Assembly (NCBI GenBank): GCA_035528395.1
Contig: DATKYR010000071.1
Coordinates: 1 to 64,000 of the forward strand
DNA: 64,000 bases
Direction of reading: 5' to 3'
From: NIOZ-UU13 sp035528395
GTDB taxonomy: Bacteria; Planctomycetota; Phycisphaerae; Sedimentisphaerales; Anaerobacaceae
Shown here: in pieces, positions 35,352 to 43,366 of the stretch
Layout of the letters: every line of letters starts with the position of its first letter
Position numbering within the stretch: the first letter of the stretch is position 1
Program-made: the position numbers and the translations under genes
The notes under the pieces: model-generated
What the model saw: only the letters and a program-made list of their open reading frames with translations
Database searches by the model: none
What the model was told of the DNA's origin: nothing

Positions 35352-35582
35352 TTAGTCGTTGGTATTTAATTCGTCAAATCGCCGCGAAAGCGCAGCGGGA
35401 TTTATTAAACCTTCCAGTAGCAACTGTTTCGTGCCAAGCTCCTGTTTTAATTGGCTTTGTTCGCCTCTGCAGGAGCAAAGCTCATAGAAGATCCGATTGT
35501 TGGCACTACGCAAATAAACAGCAAAAATCAAAACAGCCGTGAAACAAAAAACAACAAAAACAAGGTGAAATCGGGATCTCAT
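35352..35582 (-). CDS. ftsL: FtsL-like division protein
   Basis: A 76-residue bitopic protein: a short cytoplasmic start, one membrane helix (about 6-25) and a coiled-coil-like stretch (CRGEQSQLKQELGTKQLLLEG in the middle of the protein). Sequence similarity to FtsL is always weak; the call rests on topology, size and position directly before ftsI, where FtsL normally lies. Confidence 0.65.
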   Translation of the reverse strand: MRSRFHLVFVVFCFTAVLIFAVYLRSANNRIFYELCSCRGEQSQLKQELGTKQLLLEGLINPAALSRRFDELNTND

Positions 35583-35639
35583 ATAACGCCTAAAATATAA
35601 ATTCGAATATCGAAATCCGAAACAAGATCAAAACAAGAT

Positions 35640-35822
35640 CAAAACAAGATCAAAGTGACTAAAGTTTAGAGTGCCTAAAGTGACACGTAAGTGTCATCCT
35701 GAGGCGAAGCCGAAGGATCTTATCTCCGGAGCGATAAAGAGATTCTTCGCTCCACTACGTTCCGCTCAGAATGACAGCTTTGCTGTCACTTTAGCTCACT
35801 TTAGGCACTTTAGTTCACTTGA
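35640..35822. repeat. Composite palindromic repeat element, copy 3 (inverted)
   Basis: The same element as copies 1 and 2, read in the opposite direction: GTGCCTAAAG, TGACAC-GTAA-GTGTCA, ATCCTGAGG ... GAAGGATCT, GATTCTTCG ... CTCAGAATG, TGACAGC-TTT-GCTGTCA, CTTTAGCTCACTTTAGG. Three AAAACAAGATC units precede it. It lies between ftsL and the LysM gene. Confidence 0.85.
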
Positions 35823-35865
35823 TTTTGCTTCGTACTTCGGATTTCTAATTTCATATCCGCCATTC

Positions 35866-36729
35866 TTATCGAGCAGGTATTCTCAAACGCATCCCAACAG
35901 CAAGATAGTCCTCTTTCCCTAAAATATCGGCATTTAGCTCATTTAACTCCTTGTAGCGAGTGCCGTCTCCAAGCTGTTGGGCAGCAATTCGCCATAAACT
36001 ATCACCTTCCCGCACAACGTATTGTTTGCTCCGTCCCGTCCTGGGTGCCTTAGACGGGTCATCCGAAGTAAGTTTTCGGCCGATGGATTTCACTTTATCG
36101 AACAGTGACCCTGAAAATACGCTGCCTGATTTATCTATGAGCGGCGGGATAGTAAGTTCCTGCCCGACATAAATCTCATCGACCGAATTCAACAGTTTTC
36201 GATTGGCCTCAAATATTTTGGTAACATTTATTTTTTTATTACCCTCATCCGGGCCGTAAAATTTCTGCGCTATGATAGCCAGATTATCACCTTCGCTAAC
36301 GACATAGGTTTTTGGCAAAGCCGGCTCGACGGACCTGGGTTTATTGACTTTGGTTTTCTCATTGGTTTCCGACAACAAAGCAGACGGCTTGATCCTATCA
36401 ATGGGAGTTTCTACAAATAAGTCATCCTTCACAGCCGAAGTGCCTTCCGGCAAGGGCATTTCGAAGCGAACTGCTCCCTCGTTCTTTGAGACGACCGGAA
36501 CTTCATCAACACGTTCTTGTGTGAGCCGCCCCACACGACCGAACATTCCCTGAGCTTTACGTTCCTTAGCTGCAATACCCATCGAGTCATCCGGCAAGTT
36601 GACCGTATTAGTTGTCAGCTCATTATTGTTCGTGTTACTGCGAAAACGCGGCAGGCCGTTAATTATAAATGCAATTATAAATATAAAGACTAAACCTAAC
36701 AGCAACCCAATCTTGGCATCGGAAGTCAT
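35866..36729 (-). CDS. Membrane-anchored protein with two LysM domains
   Basis: A 287-residue protein. The start at 36729 has GGAG upstream; an earlier in-frame start would add 16 residues. One membrane helix (about 8-27), a polar linker, then two LysM peptidoglycan-binding domains: about 140-195 (YVVSEGDNLAIIAQKFYG ... GQELTIP) and 235-285 (YVVREGDSLWRIAAQQLG ... GMRLRIPAR). It lies between rsmH and ftsL inside the dcw cluster, which suggests a division or septal-wall role (inference). Confidence 0.85.
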   Translation of the reverse strand: MTSDAKIGLLLGLVFIFIIAFIINGLPRFRSNTNNNELTTNTVNLPDDSMGIAAKERKAQGMFGRVGRLTQERVDEVPVVSKNEGAVRFEMPLPEGTSAVKDDLFVETPIDRIKPSALLSETNEKTKVNKPRSVEPALPKTYVVSEGDNLAIIAQKFYGPDEGNKKINVTKIFEANRKLLNSVDEIYVGQELTIPPLIDKSGSVFSGSLFDKVKSIGRKLTSDDPSKAPRTGRSKQYVVREGDSLWRIAAQQLGDGTRYKELNELNADILGKEDYLAVGMRLRIPAR

Positions 36730-36789
36730 AATGAAACTCCATTTTCTGTCGCGTATTGCATTGATACCCTGTAGCAACTCAAGTGGCGG

Positions 36790-36922
36790 TTGTCATTGCG
36801 AGCGTCCCTTTTCTTTGTCATTGCGAGCCCTTCGCTTCGCTCAAGGGTAAACTTCGTGAAGCAATCTAAAACGTAACGGATGAGATTGCCACGGCCTGTT
36901 ACACAGGCCTCGCAATGACAAC
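36790..36922. repeat. ATTGC/GCAAT palindromic repeat, compound
   Basis: TGTCATTGCGAGCG is followed by a second TGTCATTGCGAGCCC that ends in GAAGCAATCT, then an opposite arm GAGATTGCCACGG ... CCTCGCAATGACA. Found between the LysM gene and rsmH. Confidence 0.8.
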
Positions 36923-36976
36923 TACATAAATCACATCTCGCACAGCACCAGCATGTAATACTCAATACGCTCTATA

Positions 36977-37921
36977 TTATTGTTTCTGTGCAATCCTTAA
37001 TTTTGCGCTTCTTGCCCGACGATTTTCGACAATTTCCTCCCGCGTCGGCACAATCGGTTTTTTCGTAATGACCCTGTAAATACTGTCCTTTCCGTTTTGC
37101 TTAAAATCGTTTTTAACTAATCTATCTTCCAGACTGTGATAGCTAATGACTGCTATAAAACCATTTTTGTTCAACAGCTCCGGCGCCGAAGCAAGCAGCT
37201 TCTTCAAATTCTCCAACTCGTCATTGACCGCAATTCTCAGGGCCTGGAAAGTCCTGGTTGCCGGGTGTATCTTACTTTTTCGGCCTCGCCGGGCACTTCC
37301 CAGCGCCTTGCAGACTGTCTTTGCCAGTTGGCCGGTCGTCGTTATCGGCCCACTTTCTCGTTCCCGCACGATAAACCGTGCAATTCGTCGTGAGGCCCTG
37401 TCCTGGCCGAATTTGTATATCAAATCAGCCAGGGATTTTTCATCTGCCTTATTAACTATATCGGCAGCGGTGCTCTTTAATCTTTTGTCTATTCTCATAT
37501 CCAGCGGCATATCTTGAAGAAAACTGAGCCCCATCCGGCTGTCAGCCAACTGTGCCGAACAAAGCCCCAAATCCGTCAATATGAAATCAACTTTATCTAT
37601 ACCCTGCTCATGGACTTGCTCGCTGATTCGTGAAAAATTCGAATGAAGCAAAATAACCTTACAGGCAAGGTCCTTTAAAATAAATTGGGCCCTTCGGACA
37701 GCATTTTTATCAACATCCAGGCCTACGATAACTCCCTCAGGGCCCAAGGTCTTACCGAACAGATAACTATGACCTCCATGTCCTATGGTCGCATCGACCA
37801 TTATGCCATCCGGTGGCAATTTTATCTGCTCGGCCAATATCTCAGCGAGAACCGGAATATGCTCTATTATCGAGCCATTCACTTCTATCGTATCGCATAT
37901 ATCAAATATCATATCGCGCAT
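36977..37921 (-). CDS. rsmH: 16S rRNA m4C1402 methyltransferase RsmH
   Basis: A 314-residue SAM-dependent rRNA methyltransferase (MraW). Hallmarks: EHIPVL at the domain start, DATIGHGGHS, FILTDLGLCSAQL, ARRGRKSKIHPATRTFQALRI shown in part, ISYHSLEDRLVK. The start is uncertain: the sequence between 37882 and 37921 consists of short GATATG/CGATA repeats, none of the candidate starts has a ribosome site, and a GTG at 37963 would add 14 residues. The usual family start would be close to EHIPVL. Standard second gene of the mraZ cluster, here separated by a small extra gene. Confidence 0.9.
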   Translation of the reverse strand: MRDMIFDICDTIEVNGSIIEHIPVLAEILAEQIKLPPDGIMVDATIGHGGHSYLFGKTLGPEGVIVGLDVDKNAVRRAQFILKDLACKVILLHSNFSRISEQVHEQGIDKVDFILTDLGLCSAQLADSRMGLSFLQDMPLDMRIDKRLKSTAADIVNKADEKSLADLIYKFGQDRASRRIARFIVRERESGPITTTGQLAKTVCKALGSARRGRKSKIHPATRTFQALRIAVNDELENLKKLLASAPELLNKNGFIAVISYHSLEDRLVKNDFKQNGKDSIYRVITKKPIVPTREEIVENRRARSAKLRIAQKQ

Positions 37922-37980
37922 ATCGTACCGGTCCCAGATGCACGGGGCAGCGATACTCAACACGCATTACACATTACATG

Positions 37981-38190
37981 TCAGAGGACATTTATCGTGT
38001 TCTTCTGCCTTTGAAGTTTCTGTACATCCGGCGAAAATTCAATGCCGGAATAAGTCTCGTCGATTTCCTTCAATCGTTCCAACTGTTCTCCGAGAATTGC
38101 CAGGGAGGCGAAGGTCCGTTCATCAACCTCCCTTTCACCGACGAGACTTCCGGCAACAATCCGACAATGATTTGAATCCGTTCCAATCAT
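37981..38190 (-). CDS. Small protein between mraZ and rsmH
   Basis: A 69-residue hydrophilic protein with a strong ribosome site (GGAGG, 5 nt before the ATG) and only 19 nt after mraZ. Predicted mostly helical (ERTFASLAILGEQLERLKEID). No family recognised. The spacing and ribosome site make it a real gene of the division operon. Confidence 0.65.
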   Translation of the reverse strand: MIGTDSNHCRIVAGSLVGEREVDERTFASLAILGEQLERLKEIDETYSGIEFSPDVQKLQRQKNTINVL

Positions 38191-38209
38191 TCTGCCTCCA
38201 TTCTAAAGA

Positions 38210-38683
38210 TTAAATATCTTCGCTCTGCTCTTGCAGGACAATCTGTCGTGCCTGCGATGCCTGTTTCTGATATTGAGCCATATGGTCTGAAAGATATTGT
38301 TCCCAGTTTTCACTGTTCCACAGCTCGATATGGTCTCTAACGCCGATAAGTGTAATATGGTCTTTCAATCCCGCCCTCTTTCGTAATCTTTCATTCAAAA
38401 GCAATCGGCCCTGGCCGTCTAACTCCACCTTACTGGCCAAAGCAAAGCTGATTCGCTCGAACGCTACAGCCTCATCAGGCGCGGTAGTGCCGGGTGTAAC
38501 CGCCAGGGCTATCTGCTCGAAATACCTTTCGGTGTACAAACAAAGTATGCCGTTTGCCCCGAGCACAAGATAGAAATTGCTGCCGTGCTTATCGACATCA
38601 ATCTGGCTTCTCAGCTTGTTCGAGATGAGGACTCTGCTTTTGTTGTCGACAACGTGTTGGTATTCGCCTGTTAATAAAAGCAT
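38210..38683 (-). CDS. mraZ: Transcriptional regulator MraZ
   Basis: A 157-residue protein of two SpoVT/AbrB-like repeats: first (LLTGEYQHVVDNKSRVLI), second (ASKVELDGQGRLLLNERLRKRA in the middle), then an unusually long, Gln-rich tail. MraZ regulates the dcw operon by binding repeated TGGG motifs. The start at 38683 gives the normal family N-terminus and lies downstream of the predicted transcription start. Upstream ATGs at 38710 and 38749 overlap the promoter. Confidence 0.9.
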   Translation of the reverse strand: MLLLTGEYQHVVDNKSRVLISNKLRSQIDVDKHGSNFYLVLGANGILCLYTERYFEQIALAVTPGTTAPDEAVAFERISFALASKVELDGQGRLLLNERLRKRAGLKDHITLIGVRDHIELWNSENWEQYLSDHMAQYQKQASQARQIVLQEQSEDI

Positions 38684-38694
38684 GGCATTAGTCC

Positions 38695-38746
38695 CACTTG
38701 ATACATTCATTATGGGAAATCGTACCACTTCCCACCACTTTGTCAA
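38695..38746 (-). promoter_or_regulatory. mraZ promoter with TGGG boxes
   Basis: On the minus strand TTGACA (38741-38746) and TACGAT (38719-38724) are 16 nt apart. GTGGGA-type boxes lie inside the spacer and again downstream before the start codon, matching the known MraZ-binding motif, so autoregulation is likely. Confidence 0.6.
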
Positions 38747-38993
38747 CAAACAAATACATTTTTTTCAAAATTTCTAAGAAATTTTATTATAGGACGGTCC
38801 CTGAAAGAATCTAATTCACGCAAATAAAAGTGCTTACGCAAATATAATACTTCTGGCCGAGCTGATTATTTTTTCCACCTCCCCGACCGTTTCCCACAGG
38901 GCCTTGTAAATTTCGCGACAATTCATCCAAAACCAACAAGAAAATCGAAGGCTTATCGCAGGAGTAATTAAAGAAAAAGGATTTTATAACAAA

Positions 38994-39064
38994 AGCGGGT
39001 GATGGGGATCGAACCCACATACTCGGCTTGGAAGGCCGATGCTCTGCCATTGAGCTACACCCGC
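38994..39064 (-). tRNA. tRNA-Gly(TCC)
   Basis: Minus-strand cloverleaf: acceptor GCGGGTG/CACCCGC, anticodon loop CTTCCAA (TCC), T-loop TTCGATC. Second glycine isoacceptor of the window. No encoded CCA. Confidence 0.95.
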
Positions 39065-39189
39065 AATACAATTGATTCCGCCTATAGCGTTTCTTCGATA
39101 TTGATTATTGATTATCAAGTACTGTTTACTTACAATTCGGTAATCGGAATATAGGCATTTAATCACAAATAGTCAATGGTAAACTAAAA

Positions 39190-40485
39190 ATGAATATTTC
39201 AGAAACAGCAAAGGTAGCCGGGGCAGCCTCGCTCAAACTGGCAGTGGCCAGGACCGATGTAAAGAACAACGCTTTAGTCGAGATTGCCAAAGCCCTGAAG
39301 CAACGTAGCGCAGAGATAGTCTCAGCTAATAAAGAAGACCTGGTCACGGCTGAAAAGAACAACCTGGCTGGACCTTTACTCAAACGTTTAAAGTTTGACG
39401 AAGGTAAAATAGCTGAAGTTTGTGCCGGTATCGAGAGCTTAATCAAACTCGACGATCCTGTGGGTAAAACAATCACCGCCACCGAACTCGATAAGGGTCT
39501 TGAGCTTTACAAAGTCAGTTGCCCTATCGGCGTTATCGGCGTTGTTTTTGAATCCCGGCCGGACGCCCTTGTACAAATATCAACGCTCTGCCTAAAAAGC
39601 GGAAATGCCGTCCTATTAAAAGGCGGAAGCGAAGCCGCAAAAACCAATAAAATCTTAGCTGAGACAATCTCCGAGGCGAGTGAAAAAGCAGGAATACCAA
39701 AAGGATGGATTCAGCTTCTGGAAACGCGCCAGGATGTGGCCCAGATGTTGGCCTTAGATGAATATATCGACCTTGTTATTCCACGAGGGTCGAATGAATT
39801 CGTGCGCTATATTATGGACAATACAAATATACCCGTCCTTGGGCACGCTGACGGTATATGCCACGTTTATATTGACAGCGATGCTGATTTGGATATGGCT
39901 GTGAATATCACGGTCGATTCCAAGTGCCAGTACGTTGCGGTTTGTAATGCCGCAGAAACACTGTTAGTAGATAATAAGATTGTCGAAAAGTTTCTGCCGA
40001 AAGTCAAAACCGCCTTGGAGGAAAACGGCGTCGAACTACGCGGCTGCGAAAAAACAGCATCAATAATCGAAGTAAAGCCTGCAACCGAAGAAGATTGGTC
40101 AACGGAGTATCTGGATTATATCCTTTCGATAAAAATCGTCGATGGCCTTGAGGAGGCGATTGAGCATATTAACCATTACGGGTCAGGACATACCGACACA
40201 ATCGTTACCGCTGACAAGAACAAAGCCGAGAGGTTTATGGCCCTGGTAGATTCTGCAAATGTGCTCTGGAACTGCAGCACGCGCTTTGCCGACGGCTTCC
40301 GCTACGGGCTCGGCGCTGAAGTGGGCATAAGCACCAATAAGATACACGCCCGCGGGCCGGTAGGCCTGGAAGGTCTTGTGATTTATAAATGGAAACTCCT
40401 CGGCACCGGCCAGGTCGTAGCCGATTATGTCGGCAGCGATGCAAAAAAAAAATTCATACATAGGAAGATGGTGAGTAGTGAGTAG
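39190..40485 (+). CDS. proA: Glutamate-5-semialdehyde dehydrogenase
   Basis: A 431-residue cytoplasmic enzyme, second step of proline synthesis (glutamyl-5-phosphate reduction with NADPH). Motifs: NADP-binding GVIGVVFESRPDA, KGGSEA, catalytic Cys (QYVAVCNAAETLL), FADGFRYGLGAEVGIST. Length is normal. The last five codons fall in a GTGAGTA tandem array (40471-40500), so the tail MVSSE is repeat-encoded. It precedes proB in an operon in the less common proA-proB order. Confidence 0.95.
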   Translation: MNISETAKVAGAASLKLAVARTDVKNNALVEIAKALKQRSAEIVSANKEDLVTAEKNNLAGPLLKRLKFDEGKIAEVCAGIESLIKLDDPVGKTITATELDKGLELYKVSCPIGVIGVVFESRPDALVQISTLCLKSGNAVLLKGGSEAAKTNKILAETISEASEKAGIPKGWIQLLETRQDVAQMLALDEYIDLVIPRGSNEFVRYIMDNTNIPVLGHADGICHVYIDSDADLDMAVNITVDSKCQYVAVCNAAETLLVDNKIVEKFLPKVKTALEENGVELRGCEKTASIIEVKPATEEDWSTEYLDYILSIKIVDGLEEAIEHINHYGSGHTDTIVTADKNKAERFMALVDSANVLWNCSTRFADGFRYGLGAEVGISTNKIHARGPVGLEGLVIYKWKLLGTGQVVADYVGSDAKKKFIHRKMVSSE

Positions 40486-40500
40486 TGAGTAGTATGTAGT
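40471..40500 (+). repeat. GTGAGTA tandem array over the proA stop
   Basis: Three exact GTGAGTA heptamers and one variant. The proA stop TAG (40483-40485) lies inside. A degenerate ATACGA/ACGAGAT repeat follows before proB. Confidence 0.75.
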
Positions 40501-40557
40501 CGGTGGTTTAACCACTGATTTACGCAATACGATATACGAGATACGAACGACGAGATT

Positions 40558-41706
40558 ATGCGTGATTTTAGTGAAGCAAAGCGAATAGTAGTAAAAATCG
40601 GGACGAATATTCTGACGAAAAACGAGGGGATAGACGCCGGCTACGTTCGTCGAATCGTCCGCCAGATATATTCTCTTCTCAAAACCGGCAGGCAAATCGT
40701 CATTATCACCTCAGGTGCTATCGGTATGGGGAAGGGACAGTTATCAGGGTATCAGGGTATCAGGTCATCAGGTATGAGGGAGGACATGTCTGGACTGCCA
40801 GGCAAGATAAAAGATATTAAGATGCGGCAGGCCTGCGCGGCCATCGGACAGCCGTTACTTATGGCTGAATACAGAAAATCGTTTGCCCGCTACGGCGTTA
40901 CCGTCGCCCAGGTCCTGCTGACCGCCGAGGTGCTGAATAACAGAAGAACCTATCTGAACCTTCGCAATTCCATCGAGACACTGCTCAAACTGGCCGTGGT
41001 GCCAATCCTGAACGAGAACGACAGCGTTAGCACCGACGAAATCGGCTCGGCCTTCGGCGATAACGATAAACTAAGCGCCCTGGTCGCCAGTAAAATCGAC
41101 GCCGACCTTTTGATTATGCTCAGTGACATCGACGCCCTTTACGATAAGGACCCACAAAAATTCGTCGACGCCAGGCCGATACACGCCGTTTTCGAGATAA
41201 CCGGCGATATTATTCGAAACGCCGGAGGCAGAGGCAGCGCCCACGGTACCGGCGGAATGAAAACCAAAATTGAAGCTGCAAAGATTGCCTCCAATGCCGG
41301 CTACCGGATAGTTTTGGCGGACGGCAGAGTGAAAAACATCATTAACCGTATTGTCGCCGGCGAAGAAATCGGCACGGTCTTTATGCCGAAACGGAAGCTC
41401 TCAAATCGTTCGAGATGGATTCTCAACAGCAGTCCGGCCGGGACAATATTTATCGACGAGGGCGCTATGCAGGCAATCAAAAATCGCAAAAGTCTCCTGC
41501 CCAGCGGCGTAATCTCGGTAAAAGGCTCTTTCGAGGCCGGCTCGGTTATTATGCTAAATAATAACGCCAAGGCCGTAACGAGTATCGGCAGCACTCAACT
41601 GAAAGCCTTGGCCGGCAAGCACAGCACCGAAATAAAAAAGCTCCTCGGCCCCGAACATCGAGATGTGGTAGCAATCCCGGAAGATATCGTCATAATTGAC
41701 TATTGA
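40558..41706 (+). CDS. proB: Glutamate 5-kinase with in-frame tandem-repeat insertion
   Basis: A 382-residue enzyme catalysing the first step of proline synthesis. The kinase domain shows VKIGTNILT, ITSGAIGMGKGQL, NENDSVSTDEI, FGDNDKLSALVA and GTGGMKTKIEAA; a PUA domain covers about 285-370. Right after GMGKGQL come about 20 extra residues (SGYQGIRSSGMREDMSGL) before the conserved KDIKMRQACAAIGQPLLM; this segment is encoded by tandem TATCAGGG-like octamers. The insertion lies near the substrate-binding loop but no key motif is lost. A diverged copy of its 3' end lies at 46162-46209. Confidence 0.92.
   Translation: MRDFSEAKRIVVKIGTNILTKNEGIDAGYVRRIVRQIYSLLKTGRQIVIITSGAIGMGKGQLSGYQGIRSSGMREDMSGLPGKIKDIKMRQACAAIGQPLLMAEYRKSFARYGVTVAQVLLTAEVLNNRRTYLNLRNSIETLLKLAVVPILNENDSVSTDEIGSAFGDNDKLSALVASKIDADLLIMLSDIDALYDKDPQKFVDARPIHAVFEITGDIIRNAGGRGSAHGTGGMKTKIEAAKIASNAGYRIVLADGRVKNIINRIVAGEEIGTVFMPKRKLSNRSRWILNSSPAGTIFIDEGAMQAIKNRKSLLPSGVISVKGSFEAGSVIMLNNNAKAVTSIGSTQLKALAGKHSTEIKKLLGPEHRDVVAIPEDIVIIDY
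40742..40780 (+). repeat. TATCAGGG octamer array inside proB
   Basis: Units TATCAGGG, TATCAGGG, TATCAGG, TCATCAGG, TATGAGGG in direct tandem, in frame within proB. Confidence 0.8.
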
Positions 41707-41791
41707 CGATTGATAATTTATTATTTGATACTTCAAAGAACCACGTGGGCTGAATCCTGCTCTACCTGGCTCCCTGTGAGAGGTTTGCACA

Positions 41792-42511
41792 ATGGCAGCA
41801 ACCACAAAGATTTCCAGCTACGACCGAGCTTTGAGCATAGCCTATATCATCCTCATCATTGTTCTTACAGTCCTGGCAATCGGCGGATCCATCCTCGTTC
41901 GCCGATTTGAGTACGTGGCCGGCACACGGAATGACGCCTACTATAGTGTTGTCTATGGCTTCGGACTTTCTATAATGTTGTTCTCTCTTACGGCATTGAT
42001 CGCATTTAGTGCTTCCGTTCTTGCGCTGATCCGTCTCGTGCTCCGGCATCGCAATGTCGGTCAGATTTTGCTCAAGCTCGCATTGATACTCCTTGGCCCT
42101 ATCATCTGCTGCTGTGCTTTCTTATACAAGGGCCCCCTTGCTCCTGTCTTCCTGGAAGGCTTCGAACAATGGGTCTTGCAAGAGGCGGACATAGAAGCCA
42201 TCCAACAGTGGCTGACCAGCGAGGGAGCAAAAAACGCAGGGCAGCGATATTATGGTGAAGAGGGCTTCCCTGAGGAATTGCCCGAGTGCCTCGTTGAGCT
42301 TAATCCGATATTCATCTCATTTAGCGATTCCATTTCTAAAAATGGGCCAACCGTGGAAATCACCTGGCTCCTTTTCATGGATGACTATGGACTGATCGTT
42401 GGCCCTCCTGCAATGGAAACGCCCGAAGAGGGACACATCAAACTGGACAAAGCTTACTACGAATTCAGACGTCCCGTCAAGGCGGGTGCATATGTTTTCA
42501 TCCGAGGCTAA
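41792..42511 (+). CDS. Membrane protein of unknown function
   Basis: A 239-residue protein with three hydrophobic helices (about 15-37, 52-80, 88-110), a soluble C-terminal half (about 125-239) and a GAGAGG ribosome site. No family recognised. It is the first gene after proB in the segment bounded by the duplicated proB end. 42512-42706 holds nothing recognisable. Confidence 0.6.
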   Translation: MAATTKISSYDRALSIAYIILIIVLTVLAIGGSILVRRFEYVAGTRNDAYYSVVYGFGLSIMLFSLTALIAFSASVLALIRLVLRHRNVGQILLKLALILLGPIICCCAFLYKGPLAPVFLEGFEQWVLQEADIEAIQQWLTSEGAKNAGQRYYGEEGFPEELPECLVELNPIFISFSDSISKNGPTVEITWLLFMDDYGLIVGPPAMETPEEGHIKLDKAYYEFRRPVKAGAYVFIRG

Positions 42512-42706
42512 GCACCTCACAGGGAACAACATAGGCCAAGCTTACCCGTTGCCAGATGTGACGATGGCACTCGGAATTACGGTGAGTTCACTCCGGCAAG
42601 TTCAAGACGGCAAATTTCCACCTCTCGTGTGCGGCCGTGTTTGAAATGACCCCACCACAGGCGAATTTATGATATTAAGTCCTCGCTTAAGGCATGCGGG
42701 GATAAA

Positions 42707-42790
42707 CTATTTCTTTTTCTTCTTTGCTTTCTTTTTGGTTGTTTTTTTCTTGGCTTTCTTTTTTGAGCTACAGCCACAAGTATTGCACAT
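42707..42790 (-). CDS. 27-residue Cys/Lys microprotein
   Basis: The minus strand encodes a 27-residue peptide starting MCNTCGCSSKKK and continuing as almost pure lysine with Ala and Thr to a TAG stop. AGGAG lies 8 nt before the ATG. The CNTCGC cluster could bind a metal and the Lys tail nucleic acid or membrane. It is too small for normal gene callers. No family recognised with certainty. Confidence 0.55.
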   Translation of the reverse strand: MCNTCGCSSKKKAKKKTTKKKAKKKKK

Positions 42791-42928
42791 TTTCGTATCT
42801 CCTACTTTGGGCTCTCTAAATCAAAATCCGCTTACAAATCAAATCAATATATCAGTTATATTTATCGGCTGGGAAGAGGAAAGTCAATTATAATATTTTG
42901 AAGAAAAGAATGATATATTGAATTTGTC

Positions 42929-42976
42929 ATTCCGACCAGAGGTCGGCCGAAGGCAGGCCGAAGTGGAGGAATCTGG
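42929..42976. repeat. ATTCC/GGAAT palindromic repeat upstream of the GIY-YIG gene
   Basis: GTCATTCCGACC ... GTGGAGGAATCTGG, whose ends can pair, with nested GGTCGGCC/GGCAGGCC pieces. It lies 33 nt before the GIY-YIG start. Confidence 0.75.
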
Positions 42977-43008
42977 TCTCGAACGGTAATCCCATTTATA
43001 ATGACGGC

Positions 43009-43299
43009 ATGCCTGGAAGCAAAACCTACTATATCTACATCATGACCAACCAATCGCGAACATTGTATATCGGGCTTACTAACAATATTAAGAGAAGAGT
43101 TCGGGAACACAAGACGGGACAAATCGAAGGCTTCAGCCGCCACTATAACATCGACACACTTGTTTACGTTGAGTCCTTTGGTGACCTTTCTTCAGAGATC
43201 GCACGAGAAAAGCAGATCAAACGTTGGCGGCGAGAGAAGAAGCTGCGGCTAATTATTCAAGAGAATCCCGACTGGCGCGACCTCAGTGACGGCTGGTAA
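43009..43299 (+). CDS. Stand-alone GIY-YIG endonuclease
   Basis: A 96-residue single-domain nuclease. The family motif is split as YYIYIM (GIY) and LYIGLTNNIKRRVREHK (YIG plus catalytic Arg region). The catalytic Glu lies in AREKQIKRW and the domain ends in LIIQENPDW. It resembles the UvrC/YhbQ group, which has no DNA-recognition domain of its own. It is bracketed by two palindromic repeats (42929-42976, 43323-43366), suggesting a link with their spread (inference). Confidence 0.88.
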   Translation: MPGSKTYYIYIMTNQSRTLYIGLTNNIKRRVREHKTGQIEGFSRHYNIDTLVYVESFGDLSSEIAREKQIKRWRREKKLRLIIQENPDWRDLSDGW

Positions 43300-43322
43300 G
43301 ATTAATATCGCACACAACGCAG

Positions 43323-43366
43323 ATTTCTCGACTTCGCCTTCGGCTTCGCTCGAAATGACAAAAGGG
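43323..43366. repeat. GAAAT/ATTTC palindromic repeat downstream of the GIY-YIG gene
   Basis: AGATTTCTCGACTTCGCC ... CGCTCGAAATGAC, pairing ends of the same family as 33503-33576, 24 nt after the GIY-YIG stop. The rest of 43367-43568 shows nothing recognisable. Confidence 0.75.

Noticed and set aside
42669..42893. Phe-rich open frame on the plus strand
   Set aside because: It is the antisense of the Lys-rich microprotein at 42707-42790.
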